Below, piece by piece: positions 1 to 10,257 of a stretch of DNA of 64,000 bases. The stretch's first letter is position 1, and each line of letters opens with the position of its first letter. Origin of the DNA: Alistipes sp. (GTDB lineage: Bacteria; Bacteroidota; Bacteroidia; Bacteroidales; Rikenellaceae); contig JAITWI010000055.1 of the NCBI GenBank assembly GCA_031285345.1, positions 186,001 through 250,000 on the forward strand. Direction: 5' to 3'. The notes beneath the pieces are model-generated. The model was not told the origin of the DNA. It saw only the letters and a program-made list of their open reading frames with translations, and did no database searches. Both the position numbers and the translations under genes were made by a program.

Positions 1-661
1 CGAAATCAAAGCTGACGGTATGCTGGTACGTCCAACGTGCCTCTTCTATGAATTGCAGGAGCATGGGACGATATACGAATCCGCAATAAAAATTCTTTTT
101 GGAATAATAGTAAACGGGAAAAACAAGTCCCAGTGAATGGGATTGGCGAGAAACGCTCTCCTGCTCCACCAATTCTTGTGGGGCATCTTCCGACCAATGG
201 TCGTGGTTAATAGTGTTCCATACGTCGTTACCGAAAGAGAGACCATAGCCGACGGAAAATCGTTTGTCTATCAGCAAATGGTTATTAGATACAGAACCAT
301 ATAACGATAAAGAGTGATCTTTTATGCCTCCGTAATCAATAGGCGCAGGGAAAGGCAAAAGGAAATCCATTATGCCCGCGCCCGACACACTGACAAACGA
401 TCTGTCCAAATACAAGTAATCAACCCCGAGTGATAGACCCATAAAACCGATATTCGATATTTCTCCAAGAGCCTGATAATTGAAATTGAACGTATTGACC
501 CAAGGGAAACCGATGCGCAAATTTACGATCCCTTTTGCGAAGTGATAAGAACGGTCGTATGCCGGTTTACTTTTATTCTCACTGTAATATGGCCTTCCGG
601 ATACGATCGTTTTCGACGTAAATAAACACATGACTGCGGTTATGAGCAATAATCTCTTCAT
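1..661 (-). CDS. Secreted/outer-membrane beta-barrel-like hypothetical protein, N-terminal part, runs off the window edge
   Basis: Minus-strand reading from 661 is open to position 1: MKRLLLITAVMCLFTSKTIVSGRPYYSENK...GIVNLRIGFPWVNTFNFNYQALGEISNIGFMGLSVGVDY...; signal peptide and alternating aromatic/glycine strands. Not in the ORF track because it has no stop in the window. Confidence 0.6.
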   Translation of the reverse strand, partial: MKRLLLITAVMCLFTSKTIVSGRPYYSENKSKPAYDRSYHFAKGIVNLRIGFPWVNTFNFNYQALGEISNIGFMGLSLGVDYLYLDRSFVSVSGAGIMDFLLPFPAPIDYGGIKDHSLSLYGSVSNNHLLIDKRFSVGYGLSFGNDVWNTINHDHWSEDAPQELVEQESVSRQSHSLGLVFPVYYYSKKNFYCGFVYRPMLLQFIEEARWTYQHTVSFDF

Positions 662-711
662 AGATTACATTTTTAATAGTTACAAATAACGGTACAATAA
701 TCGAAATAAAC

Positions 712-739
712 AAACCCGCTTCTATTAAGAGGCGGGTTT
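712..739 (-). terminator. Putative terminator downstream of transketolase
   Basis: Inverted repeat aaacccgc...gcgggttt just after the tkt stop, T-rich on the minus-strand 3' side. Confidence 0.5.
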
Positions 740-760
740 GTATTGTGGTATATTAGGAGA

Positions 761-2785
761 TTACTTTTTAAGGAACTTCCTAGCCTGATTATAGACGTTC
801 TCGCCCGAGAAGCCGAACTTTTCGTCCAACACCTTGAACGGAGCCGACCATCCGAAGTGGTCGAGGCCGTGGATCTCGCCCTGGTCGCCCACCAAGCCGC
901 GCAGGGTGCTCGGCAGTCCCGAGGTGAGGCCGAAACGGGGCACGCCGCACGGGATGACGCTCTTCTGATATTCGACCGTTTGGTCGCGGAAAAGACCCTC
1001 GCTCGGAGCCGAAACTATACGCACGCTAATCCCCTCGGCGGTCAGGCGTTCGGCGCCCTCGACTAAGGTGGCCACCTCCGAGCCGTTGGCTATCATCACC
1101 ACGTCGGGCTTCGGGGCGTCGACCACCACATAGGCACCTTTGGCGAGATTTTTAGCGTCGGCACGGCGGTTCCCATCCGCGGAGGGCAGGTCTTTGATGT
1201 TCTGGCGCGACATTATCAGCGCGACGGGACGGTCGGCCTCCACGGCGTAGCGCCAAGCTTCGATGGCCTCTGCTCCGTCTGCCGGACGAAGAACTATCAC
1301 CGACCGGTCGCCGTCGTGGTTGCGCAGCTGCTCCATCAGGCGCATCTGGGCCTCCTGTTCGATGGGTTGGTGGGTGGGGCCGTCCTCGCCGACGCGGAAA
1401 CTGTCGTGGCTCCAGACCCAAATCACGTGCAGGCGTTGCAGAGCGGCGATGCGCACCGCGGGCTTCATGTAGTCCGAAAAGACGAAGAAGGTGCCGCACG
1501 CCGGAATCACCCCGCCGTGAAGAGCCATGCCGTTCATCACGCAAGCCATGGTGAATTCGCTCACGCCCGCCTGGAAAAATCTGCCCGTGAAGTCGCCCTT
1601 GGTGAACGCTTTGGTCTTTTTGAGGAATCCGTCGGTCTTGTCGCTGTTCGACAGGTCGGCCGACGAGACGATCATGTTATCCACCTTGTCGCCGAACACG
1701 CCCAATACAGTGGCCGAGGCGTTGCGGGTGGCCGAGCCTACGCCCGGGTCGATGGCATCGTAGTCTATCTCGGGCATGCGGCCGCTCAGGAATAGGTCGA
1801 GTTTTGCGGCGGCTTCGGGGTTGACGGCGCGCCATTTTTTCTCCTCGGCGTGGCGGGTCGCGGCGATTTTTGTGAGCTCCTCGCGGCGGGCGGCGTACAA
1901 CGAAGCCGACTCCGGGAATATGGCGAACGGATCGGCAGGGTCGCCGCCAAGGTTCTTGATAGTATTGTCGATGCAAGCGCCCGCCGCCGAAAGAGGCTGG
2001 CCGTGGGTCGAGACTTTGTGTTCGAAACTTTCGCCCTTCGAGTCGCGCGCGCCCTTACCCATCACGGTGCGACCGATAATGAGCGTCGGTTTTTCGGTCT
2101 CGGCGTTGGCTTTGCGCAGTGCCTCGCGAATTTGCGAAGCGTCGCAGCCGTCTATCTCCATCACGCTCCAATCCCACGCGCGATATTTGGCGGCGATATC
2201 CTCCGTATCGACCTCATCCACCGTCGTCGAGAGCTGCACGTTGTTGGCGTCGTAGTACATTATAAAGTTCGACAGGCCGAGGTGGCCGGCTATGCGACCC
2301 ACTCCCTGCGAAACCTCCTCCTGAATGCCGCCGTCGGAGATGTAGGCGTAGGTTTTGTGCGCCGTCCACTCGCCGAATCGCGCAGCCAAAAATCGTTCGG
2401 CCACAGCCGCGCCCAGAGCCATAGCGTGACCCTGACCCAACGGGCCGCTCGTGTTTTCGATCGCGTGACCCAGATCGTGCTCCGGGTGGCCGGGAGTTAC
2501 GGAACCCCATTGCCTGAACTGCTGCAAGTCCTCCGCCGAGAAGTAGCCCGCCAGCGCGAGAGTGGCGTAGAGCATGGGCGACATGTGGCCCGGGTCGAGG
2601 AAGAAACGGTCCCTCCACGGCCACGAGGTGTCGGCGGGGTCGTAGCGCAAAAACTCGGAGTAGAGCACGTTGGTGAAGTCGGCGCCGCCCATCGCGCCGC
2701 CAGGGTGTCCCGATTTGGCTTTTTCCACCATAGCAAGGGCGAGGATGCGGATGTTGTCGGCCGCTTTCAATGTTTGGTTTTTCAT
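761..2785 (-). CDS. tkt: Transketolase
   Basis: ORF 761..2818; likely start at MKNQTLKAADNIRILALAMVEKAKSGHPGGAMGGADF; transketolase motifs GHPGGAMG and DGPTHQPIEQ. Confidence 0.93.
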   Translation of the reverse strand: MKNQTLKAADNIRILALAMVEKAKSGHPGGAMGGADFTNVLYSEFLRYDPADTSWPWRDRFFLDPGHMSPMLYATLALAGYFSAEDLQQFRQWGSVTPGHPEHDLGHAIENTSGPLGQGHAMALGAAVAERFLAARFGEWTAHKTYAYISDGGIQEEVSQGVGRIAGHLGLSNFIMYYDANNVQLSTTVDEVDTEDIAAKYRAWDWSVMEIDGCDASQIREALRKANAETEKPTLIIGRTVMGKGARDSKGESFEHKVSTHGQPLSAAGACIDNTIKNLGGDPADPFAIFPESASLYAARREELTKIAATRHAEEKKWRAVNPEAAAKLDLFLSGRMPEIDYDAIDPGVGSATRNASATVLGVFGDKVDNMIVSSADLSNSDKTDGFLKKTKAFTKGDFTGRFFQAGVSEFTMACVMNGMALHGGVIPACGTFFVFSDYMKPAVRIAALQRLHVIWVWSHDSFRVGEDGPTHQPIEQEAQMRLMEQLRNHDGDRSVIVLRPADGAEAIEAWRYAVEADRPVALIMSRQNIKDLPSADGNRRADAKNLAKGAYVVVDAPKPDVVMIANGSEVATLVEGAERLTAEGISVRIVSAPSEGLFRDQTVEYQKSVIPCGVPRFGLTSGLPSTLRGLVGDQGEIHGLDHFGWSAPFKVLDEKFGFSGENVYNQARKFLKK

Positions 2786-2842
2786 TTCTGTATGAGAGGT
2801 TTTAGGTGTTTGCGTCAAAAATTAAACAACTTACAAAAAAGT

Positions 2843-2865
2843 GCGGCGACAATTATTGCCGCCGC
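2843..2865 (-). terminator. Terminator downstream of clpX
   Basis: GCGGCGaCAAT/ATTGccGCCGC stem followed on the minus strand by a T-run (ttttttgtaag). Confidence 0.55.
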
Positions 2866-2873
2866 GTAGTGTC

Positions 2874-4184
2874 TCAGCTCACTTTCAACAAGCCAAGGTC
2901 GTTGTTTTCGAGTTGCCGGCGGGCGAACTGAAGCGTCACCGCGATGGCCTGCCGCTCGGAATCGCCCGGGGTCTCGTACATCGACTCCATCATAATCGTC
3001 TCGCATATCGAGCGCAATCCTCGCGCGCCGAGTTTGTACTCCACCGCCTTGTCGACGATGTAGTCCAGCGCGTCGGGCTCGAAGGTCAGCCGCACGCCGT
3101 CCATGGCGAACAGACTTTCGTACTGTCTCGTGATGGCGTTCTTGGGCTCGGTGAGGATGCTCCGCAGGGCGGTTTTGTCGAGAGGCTTCAGGTAGGTCAA
3201 CACCGGCAGGCGGCCTACCAACTCGGGGATCAGGCCGAAACTCTTCAGATCCTGCGGAGTGACGTACTGCAACAGATTTTCGCGGTCTATTTGTGTGCCG
3301 CCGCCTTTGCCGTAGCCTATGGCCTGGGTGCCCAGACGGTTGGCTATCACCCGCTCGATGCCGTCGAACGCGCCGCCGCAGATGAACAGAATGCCCGTGG
3401 TGTCGAGTTTTATATATTTTTGGTCGGGGTGTTTGCGCCCACCCTCGGGAGCGACGTTCACCACCGCGCCCTCCAATATTTTGAGCAGCGCCTGTTGCAC
3501 CCCCTCGCCCGACACGTCGCGCGTGATGGAGGGGTTGCTATTCTTGCGGGCGATCTTGTCGATCTCGTCGATGAAGATTATGCCCCTCTCGGCCGCCTCC
3601 ACGTCGTAGTCCGCCGCCTGAAGCAGCCGAGTGAGAATACCCTCCACGTCTTCGCCCACGTATCCCGCCTCGGTGAGGGCGGTGGCGTCGACGATGGTGA
3701 ACGGAACTTTCAGCATTTTGGCGATGGTGCGGGCTAAGAGCGTTTTGCCCGTCCCCGTGGGGCCGACCATCACGATGTTCGACTTGTCGATCTCCACTTC
3801 GCCGGAACCCGAACTGGAACCCGAACCTGCGCCCGAGCCGTTTTTGTGGTGCAGCCGCTTGTAGTGGTTATACACCGCAACGGCGAGGTAGCGTTTGGCC
3901 TCGTCCTGACCGATTACCCAACTGTCCAGCATCTCCTTTATCTGGCGAGGCTTGGGCAGTTCGGCGAGCGGGGCGAGCGGTTTGACGGAGGTTTTTTTGG
4001 AGGCGCGCGCAGAGGCACCCGGTTGCGGACCCATCTGTTCGGCCACTATCTCGTGGCCCTGTTCGATGCAGTTGTTGCAGATATGTGCGCCGTCGGAGCC
4101 CGAAAATATCATCTCGACCTCCGAAAGCGGGGCGCCGCAGAACGAGCAGTTGCCCGTCGGCGGGGTATTGGGTTTCTTTGCCAT
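2874..4184 (-). CDS. clpX: ATP-dependent Clp protease ATP-binding subunit ClpX
   Basis: N-terminal zinc finger CSFCG...CNNC, Walker A GPTGTGKT, Walker [11 protein letters not shown]. Confidence 0.96.
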   Translation of the reverse strand: MAKKPNTPPTGNCSFCGAPLSEVEMIFSGSDGAHICNNCIEQGHEIVAEQMGPQPGASARASKKTSVKPLAPLAELPKPRQIKEMLDSWVIGQDEAKRYLAVAVYNHYKRLHHKNGSGAGSGSSSGSGEVEIDKSNIVMVGPTGTGKTLLARTIAKMLKVPFTIVDATALTEAGYVGEDVEGILTRLLQAADYDVEAAERGIIFIDEIDKIARKNSNPSITRDVSGEGVQQALLKILEGAVVNVAPEGGRKHPDQKYIKLDTTGILFICGGAFDGIERVIANRLGTQAIGYGKGGGTQIDRENLLQYVTPQDLKSFGLIPELVGRLPVLTYLKPLDKTALRSILTEPKNAITRQYESLFAMDGVRLTFEPDALDYIVDKAVEYKLGARGLRSICETIMMESMYETPGDSERQAIAVTLQFARRQLENNDLGLLKVS

Positions 4185-4212
4185 AGTTTGTTTTTCCTTC
4201 TCTCGCCGTCCG

Positions 4213-4902
4213 TCACTTTCTCTTAGCTACCACCTCGTCTATCAGGCCGTACTTTTGTGCCTCGGCGGCCGACATCCAGTAGTCGCGGTCGCCGTCCTTC
4301 TCTATCTTGGCGAGTTTTTGACCAGTGTGCAGGGCGAGTATTTCGTAGAGTTCCTTGCGGGTGCGGACTATTTCGCGCGCCGTGATCTCGATGTCCGACG
4401 CCTGACCCTGAGCGCCGCCCAACGGCTGGTGGATCATCACCCGCGAGTGGGGTAGTGCCGAGCGCTTGCCCTTGGTGCCTGCCGTGAGCAAAATCGCACC
4501 CATGCTCGCCGCCAGACCGGTGCAGATGGTGGCCACCTCGGGGCGGATGAGCTGCATGGTGTCGTAGATTCCCAGACCCGCCGAAACGCTGCCGCCCGGA
4601 GAGTTGATATAGATCTGAATGTCGCGCTGGGCGTCGGCCGATTCGAGGAACAGCAGCTGCGCCTGGATTATGTTGGCCGCCTCGTCGTAGATCGGCGCGC
4701 CCAAAAATATGATCCTGTCCATCATCAGGCGCGAGAAGACGTCCATCGCCGCGACGTTCAACTGTCGTTCCTCGATGATGGTGGGCGAGACGTAGCCGTT
4801 CATCTCGGCCGCACGCGCCGCTTTGGAAGAGTAGTCGTGCAGCGTGAGGCTGTTGATGCCCAGATGGCCTGTGGCGTATTTTTCGAACTCGGTTTTTTTC
4901 AT
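4213..4902 (-). CDS. clpP: ATP-dependent Clp protease proteolytic subunit ClpP
   Basis: [19 protein letters not shown]...; catalytic [15 protein letters not shown] and [12 protein letters not shown]; start taken at internal Met of ORF 4213..4962. Confidence 0.95.
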   Translation of the reverse strand: MKKTEFEKYATGHLGINSLTLHDYSSKAARAAEMNGYVSPTIIEERQLNVAAMDVFSRLMMDRIIFLGAPIYDEAANIIQAQLLFLESADAQRDIQIYINSPGGSVSAGLGIYDTMQLIRPEVATICTGLAASMGAILLTAGTKGKRSALPHSRVMIHQPLGGAQGQASDIEITAREIVRTRKELYEILALHTGQKLAKIEKDGDRDYWMSAAEAQKYGLIDEVVAKRK

Positions 4903-4967
4903 GGTGTTTTTTCGGCTGGAACAATAAACGACAAAGATAATACAAGGTGCGAGAAGTACCAAAAAAA

Positions 4968-4995
4968 GCCGCGCGACATCGTTTCGTCGCGCGGC
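4968..4995 (-). terminator. Terminator downstream of the 5016..6092 lipoprotein gene
   Basis: GCCGCGCGAC...GTCGCGCGGC stem followed on the minus strand by TTTTTTT. Confidence 0.7.
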
Positions 4996-5015
4996 CTGCT
5001 ATCAAGGCTTTTGGG

Positions 5016-6092
5016 TTACGGTTGGATATGGATTGGGTATGTTGGACGTAATCCCGGGTTGAAAGTCGCCACTGTGTCCGCAGCCTGACGGGGGATATTA
5101 GGAAATACACCTGACAAGCCAGTATATGTAACCATTTTAGCGGTGCCGTTCCAGTTTATGGTGTCCGCATTATACACGGCGGACGGGTCATTGGGGAAAG
5201 GCATGTAGAAATGCAGTAACAAGTAAAAATTTAAAAAACCGCCACTTATTTGAGATCCTATGGTGTGGCCGTCTATGATGAAAGTACGGCCATCTCTTGT
5301 CATTATTATCGGATCGCCTCTGTCTAAATATGTTAATAGATTTACTTCTAAATCATATAAATCATAATAACTCAGCGCCTCATACAATTCGGCTTTAGCG
5401 CCGTAGTAGTGAATGTTGGCTTGCGATTTTATGTATCCGGCTATGCAATCGGCCATACTGTTGCCTGCGGTCTCAGTAAGACCTTCGTATATTTGGTCGA
5501 TGATGGCCATCATGTCTTCGCGAATTTGAAGTACACCAGGGTCGTTGGTCGGGTAGCCGAAATCGTGCGATTTAAGCATACCCCAACTTGAATTCACGCC
5601 GAATTTAGAAGCGGCAGGCTGTTCGTGGTATGCGAAAAACTGAGCGACGGATAGTACGGCGGAGTATATTTCGGGATAGTTGATTAGAAAGTGTTGTTCG
5701 AAGAAAGGATCGCCCATGTTCCAATCGGTTTCGATCATAGGGAAGTCTTCGTCCATTTCGTGTATATTAAATGGCCCCGTCGGAAATGGTTGGAAAGGAT
5801 CGCCATGATCATCTACGTGATGAAGCTCGCCGTTACCACCTGGCAACCAATCGTCCGGCACAAACCCCCAGTCGCAAGAGCCGTCGCAAAGACCTTCAAT
5901 ATGGTCAGGTATGCCGTTAGGGCCGCCGCCATTGCCGCCGTTGTCGTCCTTGTTACCATGGTTTTCTGTTCTGCCGCGGGTCTCGGCCTCGTTGTTCGGG
6001 GTGGGCATGGGTTCTTCGAGCGGCGCGCAACCGATGAGCGATCCGGCAAGAGTTCCCGCCAGCAGGAACGAAAGGGATAGTAACTTTTTCAT
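5016..6092 (-). CDS. Lipoprotein with a C10 (streptopain-like) peptidase fold, apparently catalytically degenerate
   Basis: Lipobox ...SLIGCAP; AVLSVAQFFAYHEQP...SSWGML and RGDPIIMTRDGRTFIIDG...INWNG resemble the C10 Cys and His blocks, with both catalytic positions substituted. Confidence 0.5.
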   Translation of the reverse strand: MKKLLSLSFLLAGTLAGSLIGCAPLEEPMPTPNNEAETRGRTENHGNKDDNGGNGGGPNGIPDHIEGLCDGSCDWGFVPDDWLPGGNGELHHVDDHGDPFQPFPTGPFNIHEMDEDFPMIETDWNMGDPFFEQHFLINYPEIYSAVLSVAQFFAYHEQPAASKFGVNSSWGMLKSHDFGYPTNDPGVLQIREDMMAIIDQIYEGLTETAGNSMADCIAGYIKSQANIHYYGAKAELYEALSYYDLYDLEVNLLTYLDRGDPIIMTRDGRTFIIDGHTIGSQISGGFLNFYLLLHFYMPFPNDPSAVYNADTINWNGTAKMVTYTGLSGVFPNIPRQAADTVATFNPGLRPTYPIHIQP

Positions 6093-6176
6093 AATAGGTT
6101 AGATTAAAGTTGCGAGCCGCACATTATCGTGTGACCCGGTGCAGTAAAATTAAAAAACATTTCGCGAAAAAACAAG

Positions 6177-6204
6177 CGCGGAGGCGAAAATTTTCGCCTC
6201 CGCG
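6177..6204. repeat. Perfect 28-bp palindrome CGCGGAGGCGAAAATTTTCGCCTCCGCG
   Basis: Read directly; 14-bp arms, intergenic. Confidence 0.9.
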
Positions 6205-6234
6205 ACCGGCTCCGGAGTCCCAAAACCCAAAAAT

Positions 6235-6276
6235 ACTTTCGCAAAAACAGTGCATTAGCACTGTTTTTGCGAAAGT
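6235..6276. terminator. 42-bp hairpin with perfect 19-bp arms and 4-nt loop, likely terminator of the tolC-family operon
   Basis: ACTTTCGCAAAAACAGTGC-ATTA-GCACTGTTTTTGCGAAAGT, downstream of the minus-strand gene ending at 6317. Confidence 0.6.
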
Positions 6277-6316
6277 TAAACCACCGATATTAAAATATTA
6301 AAAATCGTGCAAAAAA

Positions 6317-7747
6317 TCAAAAATCTATCGGCACTCCGGCGTAGAAGTCGAGAATCCGGGTGCGGAACAGAAATTCGTACTTCGAGCGCGCCTGCTCCGA
6401 CTGGCTTTCGAAAAGCATCTTCGCCGCTTCGGAGTACTCATACACCGTGGCTTTGCCGGCCGTGTAGCGCAGTTCCGTCGCGCGAAAAGACTCGCGGGCG
6501 GCGATCGAGGCGAGCAGCGTGGCCTCCCACGAGGCACGGGCGGTGAGTGCGCCCTGCCAAGCCTGCTGCACCTCTTTGTGTAGTGCCAGTCGAACCCCCT
6601 CCAGCGCGAGAATGCGGTTTTCGACCCCTAAGCGCGCCGTGCGGACGCTGTTGCGGGTGGCATTGCGGTTGAAAATCGGTATGCTAAGGTTGAGGCCGAT
6701 GTTTTCGCTGTGGCGATTGCGCATCTGGTCGGCGAAACTCTGCTGACCAGACTGGCCGAACATATATTCGTAGTTGTCGCCCACCGAGGCGCCCAGACTC
6801 AGTGACGGCCAACGTGCCGACTGGGCCACTCGGACTCCGTGACGGGAGCTCTCCAACAGCAGTTCGGCCTCACGCACGGCGGGTTTGGTGGCGAGTGCGG
6901 TGTCGTATACGCTTTCGGGCGAGAGAGGTATTTCGTAGTAGGCGGAGATGTCGATGTCCGGCTCGGAGACGTCGAAAGCGGCGCTGTTTTCCAGATCGAG
7001 CGCCTGGGCGAGGGCGAGCAGAGCCAACTCCACGTCGCCCTCGGCGCGAACTTCGGCCGCGGTGTCGCGCGCCCATGCGGCCTCTATCTCGTAGAGTTGC
7101 GAGAGCGGCAACTTGCCCGCGTCGACCATCAGCCGTGTGTTATCCATCTGCTGGGTGGTGAGGGCGGTCTGCTCTGTCGCCACGGCGAGTATCTCTTTTT
7201 TGAGTAGCGCGTCGAGAAAGAAACCGGCGATGTTGAGTTCCATGTTTTGGCGCGCCTCGTCGAGCCCCGCCGTGGCGGCCTGCATATCCAACCGCCCCGC
7301 CTTAATTTGGTTATTGATGCGAAAGCCCTGAAAAACGGGCATCTCGGCCGACATTCCGAACGACGTGCCCGCCGCCTGCGTGTTGCGGAACACATACGAA
7401 TCGCCCGACTCGAACGCCTTGCGCCCGAAGCTGAAGTCCTGACCCACCCGCGCGCTCAGATTGGGCAGGCGGCTGTTTTGCGCGGTGTTGAGGTCTATCT
7501 CCGCCCCTTTCACCTCCAGCGCCCGCTGCCGCAGCTCGATGTTGTGCTCCAGCGCGTGGTCGATGCAGTCGCGAAGGGTCCATTTTTCGGGCATGCCGCC
7601 CTCTTGAGCCCCTGCCTGCGACGCACCCTGCATTCCCGCCTGCGCTACGGTCGGAGACGCTTCCTGCACCCCACCCTGCGCCGAGGCCGCCAAAACGCAC
7701 ACCGCAAAAACCGATATTAAAATAAATCGTCTCATACTCGCGGTCAT
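6317..7747 (-). CDS. TolC-family outer membrane efflux protein
   Basis: MTASMRRFILISVFAV...; WTLRDCIDHALEHNIELRQRALEVKGAEIDLNTAQNSRLPNLSA is typical of TolC/OEP; ATGA overlap with the upstream gene. Confidence 0.88.
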   Translation of the reverse strand: MTASMRRFILISVFAVCVLAASAQGGVQEASPTVAQAGMQGASQAGAQEGGMPEKWTLRDCIDHALEHNIELRQRALEVKGAEIDLNTAQNSRLPNLSARVGQDFSFGRKAFESGDSYVFRNTQAAGTSFGMSAEMPVFQGFRINNQIKAGRLDMQAATAGLDEARQNMELNIAGFFLDALLKKEILAVATEQTALTTQQMDNTRLMVDAGKLPLSQLYEIEAAWARDTAAEVRAEGDVELALLALAQALDLENSAAFDVSEPDIDISAYYEIPLSPESVYDTALATKPAVREAELLLESSRHGVRVAQSARWPSLSLGASVGDNYEYMFGQSGQQSFADQMRNRHSENIGLNLSIPIFNRNATRNSVRTARLGVENRILALEGVRLALHKEVQQAWQGALTARASWEATLLASIAARESFRATELRYTAGKATVYEYSEAAKMLFESQSEQARSKYEFLFRTRILDFYAGVPIDF

Positions 7748-8859
7748 TTTTGGGTTACCTCTCCCGTCACCTCTCCGCCGCGGATCCGCTGCCCGGGGAC
7801 GAGCCCCTCTGTCACCTCGATCGACATTCCGTCCGAAAGGCCGGTCTTGATGTCGCGCCGCTCGAAGGTCTGCTTTTTGGCCAGCGTATCGGCCTGCAAC
7901 CACACGTAGGTCGAGTCGCCCGAGAAGGTGACGGTGCTCTCGGGAACGGTCACCACATCCCGGGCGCTCGACAAAACTATCCGGGCGTTGGCGCTGTAAT
8001 TCGCGCGTATCACAACGTCGTCTGGAATCGTCGCGGCGGCCTTGATCTCAAACAGGATCGCGCCGTTCTCCTCCACCCCCTGCGGCGAGATGTACTCCAG
8101 CACCGCGTCGAACGACTGCTCCTCCACCGCGCCGACGCTCAACTCGACCGGCATTCCGACGTGCACCCTTCCCACCTCGGTCTCGTCGACGTTGCCTATG
8201 AAGATAAGGTCGCTCATGTCGGCCACCGTGGCGATGGTCGTTCCCTCGTTGAAGGTGTTGGCGTTGATCACCGAGGTGCCCACCTTGACCGGCACGCTGA
8301 GTATCATCCCCGAGATGGTCGAGCGCACCATGGTGTTGGCTATGTCGCGGGAGTTTTTGGCCGCCCCGTCGCGCACGATTTCGAGGTTGCTGCGCGAGTT
8401 CTGCAGCTCTTCCACCGCCCGGCGGTACTCGGCCTCGCTGGTATCCATCTCCTCGCGCGATATGACGCTGTCCTCGAACAGCGACAACTGACGGTTGTAG
8501 GTGGCCTTGGCGGCGGTGTGGTTGATCTCGGCGGTGCGCACGCGGCTCTCGGCCTGGTTGAGTTGGTTCATGTCGGGAATCACCTTCACCACCGCTATAA
8601 CCTCGCCCGCCGTCACGCGGTCGCCCGCCTCCTTGCGCAGTTCCGACACGATGCCCTGAATCTGGGGCTTTATCATGATCTCGTCCCTGGGAGCCACCTT
8701 GCCCGTGGCCACCGACGTGTTTTGGATGGAGCCCCGCGTGGCCTCGACTATCTGGTAGACCACCTCCACCGGGCGTGACTTCTGCCACAGGAACCAGAAG
8801 GTGCCCAACACCGCCAGCCCGAGGAGCGAAAACATAAAAATCCTAAAAAACTTCTTCAT
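7744..8859 (-). CDS. Efflux periplasmic adaptor (MacA/HlyD family)
   Basis: GSIQNTSVATGKVAPRDEIMIKPQIQGIVSELRKEAGDRVTAGEVIAVV. Confidence 0.9.
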   Translation of the reverse strand: MKKFFRIFMFSLLGLAVLGTFWFLWQKSRPVEVVYQIVEATRGSIQNTSVATGKVAPRDEIMIKPQIQGIVSELRKEAGDRVTAGEVIAVVKVIPDMNQLNQAESRVRTAEINHTAAKATYNRQLSLFEDSVISREEMDTSEAEYRRAVEELQNSRSNLEIVRDGAAKNSRDIANTMVRSTISGMILSVPVKVGTSVINANTFNEGTTIATVADMSDLIFIGNVDETEVGRVHVGMPVELSVGAVEEQSFDAVLEYISPQGVEENGAILFEIKAAATIPDDVVIRANYSANARIVLSSARDVVTVPESTVTFSGDSTYVWLQADTLAKKQTFERRDIKTGLSDGMSIEVTEGLVPGQRIRGGEVTGEVTQK

Positions 8860-8911
8860 ACTATATGCTGTTTTTATTTTGCGTAGCTTTAATCGCCGCC
8901 GGCGTTCCGGC

Positions 8912-10180
8912 TTATTCGTCTCTGATAGCGTCGATCGCCTTAATGGTTAGGGCTTTCATCGCAGGCAGCAGCCCCGCCACAAGGCCGCTCACAATCAACA
9001 CCGTCATCGCCGCCAGAGCGAGGTCGAACGACACCACCGGTTTGTGGATCGTGGCCAACACGCCGTTGCCGCCCGAAAAGTCGATCTTGTCCACAAGCAA
9101 CGAGGCCGCCACCCCGCACATGAATCCCAACATTCCGGCAATGGCCGTAAGAACGAAACTCTCCGACATTATCTGTGCGATGACGTCCCAAGGCCGGGCG
9201 CCAAGGGCGCGCCGCACTCCTATCTCGCGCATCCGTTCGCGCACCGTCACCAACATGATGTTCGACACGCCGATTATGCCGCTCAGCAGCGCCCCCAGAC
9301 CCACCATCCACATTAGGGCGGCGAGCCCCACGAACAGCAACTGGATGGTCTTGAACTGCACCTCAAGATTGAAACTTTCGACGGCCTTGGTATCGGTGGG
9401 CGCTATGTCGTGGGCGGCGCGAAGCAGCGTCTTCACCTCCTCCTCGGCCACCGAGGCGGATACGCCCGGAACTGCCGTGACGGCCAGCATATCGAAAGCC
9501 AGATCCCTCTCGAACAACATTTGCTGGGTGGTGAAAGGCAAAAATATCGACTCGTCCACCGGACCGCCGATCGTCGCGCGCGAGTGGGGCGAGATCACAC
9601 CTATCACCTGCAGATATATTCCGTTGAGGCGAATGAACTGCCCTTCGGCCACCTCGCCGGGAGCGAACAGGGTCTCATACACCGTCTGCCCGATCACGCA
9701 CACCTTGCGCCGCTCGGTAATGTCTATATCGTTGATCGACCGGCCGCTCTCCTGTTTGGCCTTGTTGATGTCGAAGTAGTTGGGATAGATACCCGAATAG
9801 CTCCATGAGCCGCCCTTCATACCCCTAACAACGTTGCGGTCGCTTCGGCTGCCGCGCATCATAATAGGAGAGATGATGTCCACCGTGGTGGCTTTTTGCC
9901 GGATCAGCTCCACGTCGCCGTTGTCCATATCCCAACTCCGTCCCTTGCGGTAGCCTTTATATGGTTCGCTCGTGCGTCCGGAGAATATCATTACCGAGTT
10001 GGTGGCGAATCCGTCCACCTGAGAGAGGATGCTTTGGGTGAGTTTGTTGCCGATCGCCAGCAGCACTATCAGCATGAATAGACCCCAGAACACGCCGAAG
10101 CCGGTGGCCACGCTGCGAAAACGGTTGCGCGTTATGGTCGCCCAAATCTCGTTGAAACTGTCTGTGTCGAAAAACCTCAT
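8912..10180 (-). CDS. ABC transporter permease (MacB/FtsX-like)
   Basis: N-terminal MacB_PCD-like domain; GIIGVSNIMLVTVRERMREIGVRRALGARPWDVIAQIMSES. Confidence 0.92.
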   Translation of the reverse strand: MRFFDTDSFNEIWATITRNRFRSVATGFGVFWGLFMLIVLLAIGNKLTQSILSQVDGFATNSVMIFSGRTSEPYKGYRKGRSWDMDNGDVELIRQKATTVDIISPIMMRGSRSDRNVVRGMKGGSWSYSGIYPNYFDINKAKQESGRSINDIDITERRKVCVIGQTVYETLFAPGEVAEGQFIRLNGIYLQVIGVISPHSRATIGGPVDESIFLPFTTQQMLFERDLAFDMLAVTAVPGVSASVAEEEVKTLLRAAHDIAPTDTKAVESFNLEVQFKTIQLLFVGLAALMWMVGLGALLSGIIGVSNIMLVTVRERMREIGVRRALGARPWDVIAQIMSESFVLTAIAGMLGFMCGVAASLLVDKIDFSGGNGVLATIHKPVVSFDLALAAMTVLIVSGLVAGLLPAMKALTIKAIDAIRDE

Positions 10181-10257
10181 TTCACTTCAAATCGTTTGTT
10201 TCTTACAAAACCCGCCTGCTGATTCGTCGCGGCCGTTGCCGCCGAAAAACCTCATAT

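Noticed and set aside
1850-2869. 339-aa plus-strand ORF, plus other long plus-strand ORFs over tkt and clpX (e.g. 2841-3737)
   Set aside because: Antisense to tkt and clpX; no recognisable motifs.
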